A stretch of DNA of 64,000 bases from Periplaneta americana (lineage: Eukaryota; Arthropoda; Insecta; Blattodea; Blattidae). Each line of letters opens with the position of its first letter. The first letter of the stretch is position 1. The notes below the pieces were generated by a model. It saw only the letters and a list, made by a program, of their open reading frames with translations. It did no database searches and was not told where the DNA came from. The stretch spans positions 109,538,263-109,602,262 of the forward strand of contig NC_091119.1 in assembly GCF_040183065.1 (NCBI RefSeq), in the 5' to 3' direction. Both the position numbers and the translations under genes were made by a program. Positions 1-10,924 of the stretch are shown here, one piece after another.

Positions 1-555
1 CCAGTTCATAGATCATCTGATATTATCTTCTCTTTTGTTTCAAGAAAAATTTGAATGCTACAGAAGCTCATTTCCTGAAAATGACTTAAATGATTTTTTG
101 AAGCTTTTTCCAATGTTCGATAAAGACAAAGTAAAAACGAAACTCACTGTGTTGTATCAGAGACAAGAATTCAGAAATATCAGTGACGCAGTCAAGCTCT
201 TGCAATTTCTTCTATTTGAGAACTTGCAGGCCTCATTTTCAGAAGTTATGAAACTACTACGCATAGCTATCACCATACCAATGACAACTTCCGAACCAGA
301 ACGTTGCTTTTCGTGTTTGAAGAGAGTAAAATCCTATCTCAGAAATATAATGAGAGAAGAGAGACTGACCGCATTAGCTATGTTTTCCATTGTAAAGACT
401 ATGTTAAACGACATATCGGATTTTAATAAGAAGATGATTCAAAAGTTTGCAACCTACAAGACAAGGCGCATGGAACTAATCTTTAAATAAGATTAGTTGC
501 ATGGTTTATTTTTGTATGCAGCCCCCCTGAATTCAATATCCACGAGCCGCCACTG
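1..555 (+). mobile_element. Right end of a hAT DNA transposon
   Basis: Downstream of the transposase stop the sequence reaches CACGAGCCGCCACTG, ending at 555. Its complement CAGTGGCGGCTCGTG is a typical hAT terminal inverted repeat start. The left end is outside the window, so the 8-bp target duplication cannot be checked. Confidence 0.6.
2..490 (+). pseudogene. hAT transposase C-terminal part (ZMYM1-like), cut by window edge
   Basis: The frame is open from the first bases of the window to a TAA, about 162 codons, with no upstream start visible. The end carries the hAT C-terminal dimerisation signature: a hydrophobic stretch, then TTSEPERCFSCLKRVKS, then a helix with LTALAMFSIV. This is the segment shared by hAT transposases and the zinc-finger MYM-type 1-like proteins derived from them. 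In that family it mediates oligomerisation of the DNA-cutting enzyme. No stop interrupts the visible part, so the copy may be fairly young. About 65 bases downstream the element appears to end at a terminal repeat. The catalytic region lies outside the window, so activity cannot be judged. Confidence 0.75.
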
Positions 556-611
556 GAAATTACATCCGGCTTTCTGCCGATAAAAAGTTGTAATATTAGT
601 AAGAATAGGAT

Positions 612-682
612 CGTTCATTCATAGTGTTCTGCCCAAGGGCAGGTCTTTCACTGCAAACCCAGCATTCTACAGTCTTTAATTA
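612..682 (-). repeat. LINE 3'-end fragment
   Basis: About 65 bases with the core CTTTCACTGCAAACCCAGCA recur at 30905-30980, where they continue into a longer LINE-coding fragment on the minus strand. This is therefore a short 3' piece of the same non-LTR retrotransposon family. Confidence 0.55.
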
Positions 683-1654
683 TTTAATAGACGCAGTCGA
701 AAGTTCAGTACTGCTAGAGGAGTGTAAAAATGTAACTACAGAATTCCTGAAATATCAGTGTAGTCGTTTGGCATTTAAATTAGATTTCAGACTATTGAAT
801 GAGGGAGGAATAGTCGTATTACGAAAACAATGATATATTTATGATGTCATGACCAGACATCAGATTCTAGGGCAAATGCCTATTTTGTTTCTTTAGGAGA
901 AAAGTAAAAATAATTATTAATATTTGTGTTTCATGGAAATTGAAAGGTATTCAAAGAGTTTTATAGTGCCCTAAAATGCCCTAAAACGGTTATTAGAGCC
1001 TAATTTGTTAATATTCGCCTAAAAATGCCTAACTCACTGTAAAGTTTCGCATTTTACTCATACTTTTTATAATTTATACATGCATTCACTGCGAAATTTA
1101 AGGCATTTAAAAAGTGGAAAGTTTGCTTCACACCGGCCATGAAACCATTGATAAAGGAAACAAAATGTTTTGAATCTCACGACACTCGCAATAGATTTCA
1201 CCGAATTTAACATGTTTGGAGGCATAAATGCCGACAAAGAACCAACCTTAGTTTTGAAGCAGGCAACAATCACAACATGTGCTGCTACCGATTCAGAGAT
1301 ATACTATACTATAAAAATGACTGTTTTCGGTCTGAAACCGATTAGCTGTACTGCCCTTCAGAGTGTCATAAAATCACAATTTTTGGAGAAAGAGTGTTTT
1401 TGAAATATTTATGAAAAGTCGTAAAACTGCGAATTAGTAGGGTAAACCGTTACAAAATGTTTAAAAGAATGGCCCTCCTAGTGTTAACACTACCAGGAAA
1501 TGCAACAATAAGTGGAACTTTGTATTTTTGTCCAATTGAATCTCAATAACAACGGTTCATTTGAATACTCGTTAACAGTTGCTCTTTCCCTCACCTTATT
1601 TGTGTTGAGAAGTTTTGAGCGGTAGGACGTTTTCCTGTGAAGTTTAACGCGATA

Positions 1655-3371
1655 ATGCCGAAAAATTTAAGTGCAAAATCTACATTGATCCGGCAATGGC
1701 TAACAGAATATTCAGAATTCACTTATGATGGAAAAATAATATTCTGCAAGATTTGTAGCAAACAGGTATGTAACAATAGTTGAAATATATAAATTCTATT
1801 AATTTTAATGAGGAGGCCTATAATATTTATACATTGACTGAGCTATCCTGAGGTATAATTCTTTTTAAGACCACTACACTTTAACCTTTTAAATTCCGAT
1901 AGTTAAAGTATTTGCAGGTCATTAAAATTTTGATTGTTCGAACCCACTAACTTTGTGATGGAAATATGGCAATACAACAATTAGGATTTTACATTTTTAG
2001 ATTTCGCAAGAAAAGAGGTGCCACCTAAAGCAGCATGTGCAAGGAGCGGCTCATAAGGCTAAAGCTCAGCAGAAAAATCAACTGCAACAAACTTTACTAA
2101 CACAGCCTACTTCATCCAATCTCAGCAGCAATTTCTATGCTGATTTAACCAGAGCGTTTGTTGCTGCTAACATTCCCAGGAATGCAATTGAAAATCCGGT
2201 TTTAAGACAGTTTTTACAAAAATACTGCAAACAAAATATCCCATCTGAGTCGACCCTAAGAAAAAATTACTTAGACAGAATATACAATGAAACTTTAGCT
2301 TCCATTCGGGAGGATATAGGTGATTCTTACATATGGGTCTCTGTGGATGAAACCTCAGATCCTATGAATAGGTATATAGCAAATATGGTAGTAGGAAAAC
2401 TTAGTCCTGATGGACCTTCGATTCCACACCTCGTATGTGTTAAGGAACTTTCGAAAGTGAATAGCCAAGCCATTGCTTATTTTGTAAATAAAGGCCTACA
2501 GTCTTTATACTCAGGTAATATAGACGATTCTAAAGTTCTGTTGTTTTGTACTGATGCTGCCTCATACATGGTTGCTGCAGCTCCACTTCTTAAAACATTT
2601 TATCCTAACCTCACGCATGTAACCTGTCTAGCACATGGCCTTCACAGGGTTTCTGAAACAATCCGGAATGTATTTCCTCTTGTCAATTCGTTTATTACTA
2701 ACACAAAAAAATGTTTTTGTAAAGCCCCATCCAGGATTTCAATATTCAGAGAGAACTTTCCAGATATCCAACTCCCACCTCAGCCGGTTGTTACACGATG
2801 GGGAACCTGGATTCAGTGAGTGGTGTATTATTCTAAGTATTTTAAAGAAGTGGTCACAGTTATTGATAAATTACCTGAAACTGATAGTGCAGCGTGTGTG
2901 AAAGCAGTGAAAGATTGTCTGAATGACTCACGAGTGAAAAACGATATTGCCTACATAACATCAAACTTTTCTTTCATACCTGCAAGCATTGAACAATTAG
3001 AACGTGAAAAACAATCTCTTTGTAGCCAAATATCAATAGTAAAGGAAGCTCAAGTGAACATACATTCTGCTTTGGGCGAAACTGGGAAAAAAGTTAAAAA
3101 TAAGTGGGACAACGTATTAAATAAGAATGTAGGATTTTCATTGTTGGAAAAAGTATCTAGAGTGATATCGGGGGAAAGTGTAAATGTTCCAGTAAGTATT
3201 GATGTTTCTATTGTACCTAATTTAAAATTTGCGCCTCTCACATCAGTTTCGGTTGAAAGAAGTTTTTCTGCTTTCAAAATGATTCTCAGTGACAAAAGGC
3301 AAAGGTTAACTGTGGATAATGTAGAAAAAATTCTGGTGGTGTACTGTGCAGATAATTATAATAAAGTCTGA
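1655..3371 (+). pseudogene. hAT transposase, two exons, one in-frame stop
   Basis: Exon 1 (1655-1765) starts at ATG and ends CAG/gtatgt. The intron is 1766-2000 (235 bp, phase 0, acceptor ttttag). Exon 2 starts at 2001. Joining them rebuilds a zinc finger across the junction: CKIC from exon 1, HLKQH and a later H from exon 2, as in BED or CGBP1-like hAT proteins. Next come the RNase H-like segments: VSVDETSD (first Asp), CTDAASYM (second Asp), CLAHGLH and TRWGTW. The C terminus has the dimerisation motif SVERSFSAFKMIL. The whole reading frame is about 493 codons, a normal length. A TGA at 2817-2819 is the only interruption and coding resumes in the same frame immediately after it. The enzyme would cut and rejoin transposon ends in the nucleus. 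As sequenced it is probably inactive. Confidence 0.8.
1766..2000 (+). other. Intron within the hAT transposase gene
   Basis: Donor CAG/gtatgt and acceptor acatttttag/ATT bound 235 AT-rich bases. Removing them restores a zinc-finger reading frame, and stops lie inside, so the splice assignment is well supported by coding logic. Confidence 0.75.
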
Positions 3372-3684
3372 GCATGGAACTGAATTTCAATAACTTAAAA
3401 TGGGTAATCTTGATATCAATAATCATTATTCCATTAGCTTCAATATATTAAATTTGTGCAGCTCTGTTTATAAATATAATATAGTATTCCTTTTTAATGT
3501 TTAAACATACTTTTTTGTACGTATTTTAGTGTATAACTAAAAATTTCAGTGAAAGAAATAAGTATGATACCTTGATGTGCCTAAAATGCCTATTTTCATT
3601 AAAATAGAGCCTAATTTTACAAATTTTGAGCTTATTTTAGGCGCCTAAAACTGCAATTTTTAGTGCCTAAAAATCCGATGTCTA

Positions 3685-3983
3685 CTAATAACAAAACAAT
3701 TACTTTTTCTACTCTGCATTTTCACAGACCCAACTTATTTACAAATCACTACAATAATTTTACTGAACTATAGTCTTAACTGGGCCTACCCTCTATTATT
3801 TGCTTTACATCTATCTATATTACTTCTTTGCCCTACTGATACCTATCTAGTCTAGTTCTAGTTTTAGCTCCTCTACTCTTCCTATATTTACAATACGTCC
3901 TACTCATTCCTACTAATTAAATAAACTCATCAAGACCCTTCTCATACTTAAACACTATTCATCCATATTCACTGCACCCTTAA
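3685..3983. other. No recognisable feature
   Basis: Pyrimidine-rich AT sequence with many short CTA-containing words. I see no coding signal or terminal repeat. Confidence 0.4.
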
Positions 3984-4160
3984 TTAATCCTTCATTCCAC
4001 TGACACACCATTTCCTTAAATTGTACGCTGGTTTGTCCTTGCTGCTCTCCGCCTTATTTGCTTTATCTGCTCTATTTACCTTCTCTATACTTTCATTTCT
4101 TAATTCTTCTATCTTCTTATTAATTTTGACGATGCTTTCCCTAAGATTTTCCGGATCCAT
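3984..4160 (-). CDS. Small hydrophilic ORF, unrecognised
   Basis: An ATG at 4160 opens 58 codons ending in TAA. The product is highly charged, rich in Lys, Glu and Asn, and looks helical (spaced Ile/Leu in NLRESIVKINKKIEELRN), so it could be a short coiled coil. Upstream on this strand is a more GC-rich leader (about 4200-4310) containing GGCGCGCCG-like sequence, unlike the AT-rich surroundings. It could be the start of a LINE ORF1, a first exon, or chance. No downstream continuation is visible. Function unknown. Confidence 0.25.
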   Translation of the reverse strand: MDPENLRESIVKINKKIEELRNESIEKVNRADKANKAESSKDKPAYNLRKWCVSGMKD

Positions 4161-4314
4161 TTTGCTCGATACACTCACTTCACAATTCTTTAAACTTTAG
4201 AACGATTTGTTTGTACTATTTTCACTTCGCTACTTAATACGGCGCGCGGTCATTCACATCCAGCTCCACTCGTCGCTCAGTGAGAACTGTTGGGGAGGTG
4301 ATACAGAATTTCCA

Positions 4315-5170
4315 AATGTTAATTAAGTACTTCAAAATATTATTTAAATGATACAATTTTGAAGACATGTTTAATCAGTCTTCGATTGCATAAAATACGG
4401 TAACTAAAGTAATATGAATAACAAATTTATCTTGTCTGCCTAATATTACATTTGAAGACATTGGAATAGCGCAAATCCATGACGTCTTTCCATTTTGCTT
4501 GTTGCATGATATTTTCTTGCCATATACTTTCACATTATCCCCTTTTTCATCAATATTGCTGAAGACATTGGAATGAGGTTTTTCTTGAATTGAAATCTCT
4601 TTCTAATTATTTCGAACCTTTCTTCTTTTCTTCTAAAGTCTACCCATCCGTCTTTTTGTTTCCGATGATTTTAAAATGTTTTGAGGTTACCTCTGTTTAT
4701 GATGACGTCGTAATATAACAAATGAACTCGCCATTAATGTAACTGCTCATATTAATAAGGTACATGGCTTTTGAATTTAAGATTTTACTATGATTGCGAA
4801 GGCCATGATTTCTTAATTGAGAAATAAATTAATTGACTTTTTTAAAATAAGTATTAGTTTGGTGAAATGTAAATTAATTAAAAATTATTTGACTTTCGTA
4901 TTTAAGTTAAATTACAATTAGTTAATTGTGGATTAATAACATGTTGGTGAAATCGATCTTAAGTAAAAGCAAACCCACATGAACACACTTGGCTATTATA
5001 ATTTCTTTAATTATTCGTTTCTACATGTCATATTCCACATCAATGACAATTTGTGTGCCTATCCTTTGCCTCCCAGACAGCACGCAATCCTATGGTTTAT
5101 CGAAGAAGGGACATCGTGAAAGACGACAAAGCATTTCCATTTCCAGAGGTCCTGGTTACACCCTTGATAC
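4315..5170. other. No recognisable feature
   Basis: AT-rich DNA with short poly-A and poly-T runs. I see no coding, inverted-repeat or RNA signal. Confidence 0.4.
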
Positions 5171-5174
5171 GCCT

Positions 5175-5605
5175 GTGATGGGTGAGTGGTCAGACCTTCA
5201 GTCTGTTATGTAGGCGGTCCGGACTCGAGTCCCGGCCAGGCGTGCGATTTTCATCGAAAAATCCATATTGATATTTGTGACGGATAAGGTCGCAGTTGGG
5301 GTTTTTCTCGGGATTCTTCCATTTCCCCATTTTAGGCACTTACATATTCCGTCATCATTTCTCCATTTTGTCATTCCATAGCATTACCCGAACGCCGGCT
5401 GGCGACGCACGGAGGTTGCTGGTATAGGGACGAGTGAGATTACCTGCTCGGAACCTGGATGCGCACTGAACCTTAGTGTAGTCAGCCAGTATGGGCTTGG
5501 AAGTGCGTCTAGCTTGAAGGTTAGCGCAAAAATCTTGAGGGGTCACAGTACTGGGTCGTAGTGCCCCCTTCCGAAATTCCATTCCATTCCATTGCAACAC
5601 CCTTG
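5175..5605 (+). repeat. tRNA-derived SINE, family A, long copy
   Basis: The head has a Pol III A-box-like GAGTGGTCAGACC and a B-box-like GGACTCGAGTCCCGGCC. A body follows with ATCGAAAAATCCAT, GTTTTTCTCGGGATTC and a tail repeating CATTC near 5580. The same body recurs at 35615-36415, with partial copies at 27010-27135 and 49885-49975. SINEs like this are transcribed from the internal promoter and moved by LINE enzymes. The copy is fairly complete, about 430 bp. Confidence 0.65.
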
Positions 5606-5653
5606 ATCCTCAGGAGGTTTGTTTCCTGCGCGATAAAGCATCATGCTCTAAGA

Positions 5654-6543
5654 CAGTCATGTAAATTGATGCCCAGAGGCGCAAGCGCTCGCTTTAGAGC
5701 TTAGGAGAGCCTGAGCGCTTTACACCGGAAAGGAAAGAGACAGACGAAAGAGGTAGTATATGCCACTTGGTCGTGCTATATACAGGGATGGCCAGCACTG
5801 ATTCAATAGATAAAGGAAAGAGAACTTATTAAAACTGAATCCATGTTAATTTTTAGATTTGTCTGAGAGGTATAAATGCATTATAGGAATGTAAACTTTA
5901 ATTTTAATGCTCATTTTTCACAAGTTTGTTATTTTTATTCAAAAGGAATGTTTTTTTTTTCAATTTTTTTATATAGAAAAGTGAAATTTTCAGATATAGG
6001 TCTATTTATTTAGTAGCCTTACAGATGCTGAAACAATGTTTTCGTAAACCTAAATATACCGTAAATACGTTTTACTGAAGATAGTGTATTACAAATTTTG
6101 AAAATATTCGCAGGGAAAATGTTTGTAAGTAAATGAATTAACAACGCAACTTACATTATAAGCAAGAGATATGTGTTCATGTGTTTCATCCACTTAGTAG
6201 GCCTACAGTATAGTTGTACTACTATGGAATTTATGTCAATATTCCTTCTTAACTCTCTATTTTTTTTTACAATTATATTTTGATACATTTTATCTTTATT
6301 ATTTTATTAACGTTTAAAACACAGCTGCAATATTAAGAAATTGTTTTACAGACAATATAGATAATATGAAACAAAAAAAAAAGCCATATAAAAATAACGA
6401 CATAAAATTTCACGTTTCGTTTGAAGTTTGTGCACCACTGTTTTCTTAATCCAACAGGCTGCTTATTCCTCCTTCCATGCCTAGCGCTTGATGCCCGCGC
6501 ACGACGTCAAGGTCAGAAAAATGCGCTTGCTTTGACATCATTG
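5654..6543. mobile_element. Non-autonomous hAT-type element, copy 1 (890 bp)
   Basis: The ends read CAGTCATGTAAATTGATG at 5654 and TTTGACATCATTG ending at 6543. Their outer parts are inverted matches. The element is flanked by a perfect 8-bp direct repeat CTCTAAGA (5646-5653 and 6544-6551), the hAT-type target duplication size. A second copy lies at 43547-44703. No transposase is encoded, so it would rely on an enzyme supplied elsewhere. It lacks about 270 internal bases present in copy 2. Confidence 0.85.
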
Positions 6544-6589
6544 CTCTAAGACAAACGCAATATAATAGCTCATACGTGATAGTGGCATT

Positions 6590-6690
6590 GACTTCTTCGG
6601 GAACACAGAATGGTCTGGTGCATCATCAGATCTTAACGTAGCCGAGCATTTCGAGACATTATAGAAGGACGCAGTAGAGACTCTGATGAT
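6590..6690 (+). pseudogene. Tc1/mariner transposase C-terminal scrap
   Basis: A short reading contains a degenerate SSDLNVAEHF, resembling the Tc1-family block around the third catalytic acidic residue (SPDLN..EH). A stop follows within a few codons. Only about 100 bp are recognisable, directly downstream of the copy 1 target duplication. Confidence 0.4.
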
Positions 6691-6995
6691 GCAGATGATG
6701 ACATGATAGATATTCTTGGAACTTATCCACCCCCTGTAATTTTGCTTCGGATGGATAATTTTCCTTGAAAGGACATAACTTTCATTTTGGTTTTAGGACT
6801 TGCATGATAAAATGTTGTGCAATAATAGACTATTAAGATGGTGGATCGAGTACGGTACTGTAATAATTTTATTTATCTAATATTTTTTTAACTAATTATC
6901 AGCAAAGAAACAACAGTGTGAACAAATGCCGGTAAGAATGATAAGAAGCTTTACAGACTTACAAAATAACGCCCATTGGTATATAAATCGCCAAC

Positions 6996-7063
<68 letters not shown>

Positions 7064-7064
7064 T
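6996..7064. repeat. (AAT)n microsatellite
   Basis: About 22 uninterrupted AAT trinucleotides. Confidence 0.95.
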
Positions 7065-7214
7065 AATAGTTGGTTTGTTGCATCACGAATTATTCTAACA
7101 GCACGCTCCAGCGTGCAGCTCTCGAAAGAACATGAATGAATTAATAACTAGGGCTACTGGTGCACTCATTGGATCACTGCCTGAAGTGGACCTTATGTGC
7201 AGAAGGTGATTAGT

Positions 7215-7445
7215 AAACGAGTTTGTAAAAGAGGTGTTGGACACCTGCGGGGTATGGAACGTGGTTCGTGATCCGAGGTTGTACTTGGGCATGGGTTCGA
7301 ATCCCGCTTAGATTGATTATATGGTTGGGCTTCTCCCAAGATTTTACTCGAAATCATCTCACCAAATTAAATTTCGCTATCACCAATCGCACCGCGCTAG
7401 AGGCGTAGTTGATATAAAAACTGATTTAAAAAACGAACATCCAAA
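7215..7445 (+). repeat. tRNA-derived SINE, family B
   Basis: B-box-like GGGTTCGAATCCCGC is followed by GATTATATGGTTGG, an AGATTTTACTCG segment and a 3' core CGCTATCACCAATC. The last core is shared with copies at 43035-43275 and 52300-52475, which makes these one family. Confidence 0.6.
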
Positions 7446-8074
7446 TGTTTTTCAAGATTGTGGCTGTTCTAGAGGCTGACTCATCGGCTACTGATTTTTA
7501 AAATGAATCCCATGTAATGTGATTAGAACTCAGATGACAGGGCTGCAACACCGAAGTCGACACAGAAAATATCACCACTTCGTATGAGTAGTGAAGTAAC
7601 GGAAAGAACGCTATATTCCTGGCGGTCTCACCATACGAGAACAAGTGCGAAACAAAAGCTGTTGACTTGATTTTTCGAGGACCGGAACCGGCATGGATCC
7701 ATACAATTATGCTTACATTGGAGCAATGGTCCATTGTGCCTCTCATATATGCGATGATTGTCGAAGTCTGACTGGCAGTCTGATTGACATTCGTGAGTTT
7801 GATGCTGAGAGGCGTGACCATCCTCTCTCAGCCCTAACAGAACCAGGTCCCATTTCCAGACGAATGCCTGATAAACTTCAGTTTTCGGAGCCTCAAGCCT
7901 CAAAATCTTTTATCAGCATCGAAGACCCATATTACCACCAACACATCGCGTGAACCTATTTTAACTAGGCTCTAGCAGATGATAGATAAATTGAATGGTA
8001 AGTGGAAAGTGTGTTTGGAATGATAGAGGGAAACGGGAGTATATCGGGAAAAATTCTCTTCAACGTCTGTTCTA

Positions 8075-8076
<2 letters not shown>
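7446..8076. other. Unclassified, possibly an old repeat
   Basis: Contains overlapping short open frames on both strands around 7630-7953 with balanced base composition. I recognise no protein family. It may be an old coding or mobile remnant. Confidence 0.25.

Positions 8077-8139
<63 letters not shown>
8077..8139. repeat. (ATT)n microsatellite
   Basis: About 20 perfect ATT units. Confidence 0.95.
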
Positions 8140-8141
<2 letters not shown>

Positions 8142-8718
8142 TGTCTGTTCTATAGCCTACATAGAAATATCATGACCATAGGTAGGAAGTTCGTACCAAA
8201 ACAGTAGATTCCAGTTGAGTACAACGAGGAGTATAGATGTCACCTCACCCGTGCCTCGCCTTGCTTGCTCCCGATCGCTACAGGCGATACACAGTTCACA
8301 TAAACAACACAAAGTATCATTCTGTGGGGCTGTGTATAGTCATGAATAGTTGGAAGAATATTGTTAATTTATATTAATATTTTAGGTTCTGAACAAAGTG
8401 AGCTATTTTGTTATTCTTGTATTATTTACGTAATGTTAATATAAGTATTATGTATAAGTAAACTCATCTATTATTAAGTGATTATGCAAACAGGAGTGTG
8501 TAACACGTTTATTTTGTCCCGTATTATTCTTCGTTAAATGTTGACTTCTCGTGCTGCTATGCATTCGACAGCGTTACAGTCCAAGTTCAACATCCGAAGT
8601 AGGCCTACGATACCAACGTCCTAGCAGTCATTACAATAGAAATTAAAAGTTTTCTTGAAAATAATTATGGGTTTAATATTTTGTGCCGCATACGAGATAC
8701 AGTGTTAGATTCACAGAG
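8140..8718. other. No recognisable feature
   Basis: A slightly GC-richer patch near 8235-8300 is followed by AT-rich DNA. No gene or repeat structure is apparent. Confidence 0.35.
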
Positions 8719-8720
8719 TA

Positions 8721-8930
8721 CGAGGGAGAGTCAAAAAGTAACCTTAATAACTGTTTTATTAATTGAATATATACAATAAGACTACTAACACTTCATCACT
8801 TTTAACATAGTATAACAGGAACACTTGCATTGAACGTAGTGGGGACTATGTTGAAAAGTGATCAAGTGTTTGTAGTCTTATTGTACATATTCAATTAGCA
8901 TTATGAAGGTTACTTTTTGACTCTCCCTCG
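8721..8930. mobile_element. Mariner-type MITE with about 95-bp inverted repeats
   Basis: Left end CGAGGGAGAGTCAAAAAGTA and right end the complement, ending at 8930, each next to TA (8719-8720, 8931-8932). The two arms (about 8721-8815 and 8836-8930) pair along most of their length around a short loop. TA flanks and the GAGTCAAAAAGTAACC-like end fit the Tc1/mariner superfamily. No coding capacity. Confidence 0.8.
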
Positions 8931-8954
8931 TAATTGTTCACCTGATGGCATTAA

Positions 8955-9115
8955 GAAATACTGTATCATATTTAGATTTGCTCCAGTAACGTCTTGTGAC
9001 GCAGAATGAATATTTTCAGAGTACAAATATTGTTTTTATTTTTTTTTCTGAACATAGAAGGAGTATTTCTTTTGATAAAATGAAAATGTTCATTGTTATT
9101 TGTTACAATGAAGCT
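8955..9115 (+). pseudogene. hAT transposase C-terminal fragment
   Basis: Reads RFAPVTSCDAE, a stop, IFSEYKYCF, then after a frame change HRRSISFDKMKMFIV. This matches the hAT dimerisation domain layout seen intact at 3230-3360 and 39621-39794, including the ERxFSxYK core. At least one stop and one frameshift make it a dead remnant. Confidence 0.55.
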
Positions 9116-10093
9116 AGAATCATAATTTTATACTTCGTATGTTATTTTAAATCATTTCAGATTGGGAGTTACGAAGTTTATAAATACAAATTGTTGTTTT
9201 TTATATTAAGCCTATTCGTTTATTATTTTCTTGTTCTAAGACCGTGGATGATTGAAGCACATGTTTGGTTACCACCCGGCTGTACTCTGTTCGTTCTAGT
9301 TCACTGACATTGAGAGCTGCGCTACTAGACTACTTTTCATTCGGTAGAGATGTAGTCCAAACTCATACACTTAACAGTTTTGGTAGTAACTTCATAGCTC
9401 TCATCATGGCTACCAAGGCTGAGATCGGACCCGGTCCGTTTGATTGAAAGACCAGCGCGCTAGTACTGAGCCGGCGACATTAAGTAAACCAGAGAGTACC
9501 GAAAGAACGACACAGTTATCTACAGCTTGAAAGTGCATGAAACAAGGTGCACGATCCAGTGAATGAACTGCAGGGAATGGGCTCGCTCCAACTGGGACCG
9601 GGGAAAAAGAATACCTAATATCAAATGTATTTAAATCAAATTGTGTATTTTGTGGGCTACAAAGCTAATTATGATGGTGATGATGTTTTCTATTGTGGTT
9701 CAATTTAATGCCAACAATAAATTTACTGATGCAGACTGTCAAAATAAACTATTTTATGTTATTTTTTTGTACTCAAATGAAATGCCTAGAAGGCCTATAT
9801 TGTTCATTCCTATCAGAGTTGTTTCTAAGGCATAACCATTATCAATATACCTTTTTTTCAAACACATTGTCAAAGACTTACTTACATTGTCCAAAATATA
9901 AGCAGTATCACTCTAATACGATACGTAGCTATAGTCTTTATCAAATGAAAATTCATTCTTAATTTCGTATTGGTAATTTTATTAGTGCATGTTTAGTTAT
10001 ATAGTTTGTTTTTAGCACTTAGTTGTTTGTGTACACAATCGCTTAGTATCTAATTGACTGATACGTAAGCTGTAATAGTAATATGCGTTACAA
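9116..10093. other. No recognisable feature
   Basis: AT-rich DNA with a somewhat GC-richer island near 9240-9600. I see no supported gene. Confidence 0.35.
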
Positions 10094-10194
10094 GAGCGGT
10101 ATGTTGAAGCTTTCATGTTCGAGGTAAAGTTTGAAAAAGCGAAACATAGTTGAGCTTTTTTAATTTACGAGAATTTAAAGAAAACATACCGCTC
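10094..10194. repeat. Small foldback element
   Basis: GAGCGGTATGTT at 10094-10105 is exactly complementary to AACATACCGCTC at 10183-10194, with further weaker pairing inside. About 100 bp could form a hairpin, as short MITEs do. Confidence 0.45.
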
Positions 10195-10905
10195 GCGTAT
10201 CGTACATTATTTTGTGCGAAGATCGTTTATTACATACCTGAAAGAGGAATTTCTAATTAGTTGCAATGAAATCTCCATCTTGGTTTCTGTTCAATGACGG
10301 CAAATTTACACAACAAAAATATCTATCTTCAACATTGTTGCTTTAAAATGTTTTCTGTGTTTACTATACTCCATCAGGCCGTGATAAGCGTTTGTCTTTT
10401 TTTCCCCCCAATCTATTATGAGTCTGGAATCTTGTTGATTTTTTCACGGCTTCCTTAATGTTACTTGCATCACGAATGCAGTAACTTTAGTGGAGTTGTA
10501 GAGTTTACTTAATTTTTGCAAATATTTAAAAACAATAATTAACAGTGCAATTTAGGTGAAATTGCAGTGGTAAGTTTCCAATTTATAATTATTACTATAT
10601 TGAACGTCTCTAAAAATAATATGTTAAAAGCCTAAAGCAGTAAAATCAATATGTCACTTAAGCGGTAAGAAGAGGGAAATTGTTATGTGTGTTAGGTTGG
10701 GAATACTGAATGCAGAATTTTAAACTTTCCGCGAATTGGTTTTGTGCGGAAACCAAGCAAATACGCACGATCTCGCACAAAAAAAAAATATTTATGACCA
10801 TTGTTGAAAAAATGACTACCGTACTGTCATAATTGTGTACACATGAGACTATGCATGTTTCCACTTACACGACACGTCATATTAGTAAGCTGTGAGAAGG
10901 GAACG
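10195..10905. other. AT-rich sequence upstream of the coding exon, probably intron
   Basis: No coding signal. A pyrimidine-rich tract with TTTCGTTACAG at its end (to 10923) suggests this is the 3' end of an intron feeding the exon that follows. Confidence 0.4.
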
Positions 10906-10906
10906 A

Positions 10907-10923
10907 CTTGTGTTTCGTTACAG
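10907..10923 (+). promoter_or_regulatory. Splice acceptor before the coding exon
   Basis: CTTGTGTTTCGTTACAG is pyrimidine-rich and ends in CAG directly ahead of A-ATG. It is a good 3' splice site, implying an upstream untranslated or coding exon outside the region I can identify. Confidence 0.45.
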
Positions 10924-10924
10924 A

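Larger units (their letters stand above)
854..3684 (+). mobile_element. Nearly complete hAT DNA transposon, about 2.8 kb
   Basis: The ends form an imperfect terminal inverted repeat: CAGACATCAGATTCTAGGGC at 854 against TAGACATCGGATTTTTAGGC read from 3684 on the other strand. Flanking 8-mers gtcatgac (846-853) and ctaataac (3685-3692) agree at 5 of 8 positions, compatible with a decayed target duplication. Both subterminal zones carry repeated GCCTAAAA-type motifs in the same orientation (about 960-1035 and 3577-3672), plausible transposase-binding sites. The single gene inside is a two-exon hAT transposase. Length, gene content and termini fit an autonomous hAT damaged mainly by one stop codon. 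Confidence 0.75.

Noticed and set aside
2812..2822. GTGAGT at the in-frame stop could be a splice donor that removes the stop
   Set aside because: Coding resumes in the same frame in the next codon, and no short intron with a sensible acceptor is apparent. A point mutation is simpler.
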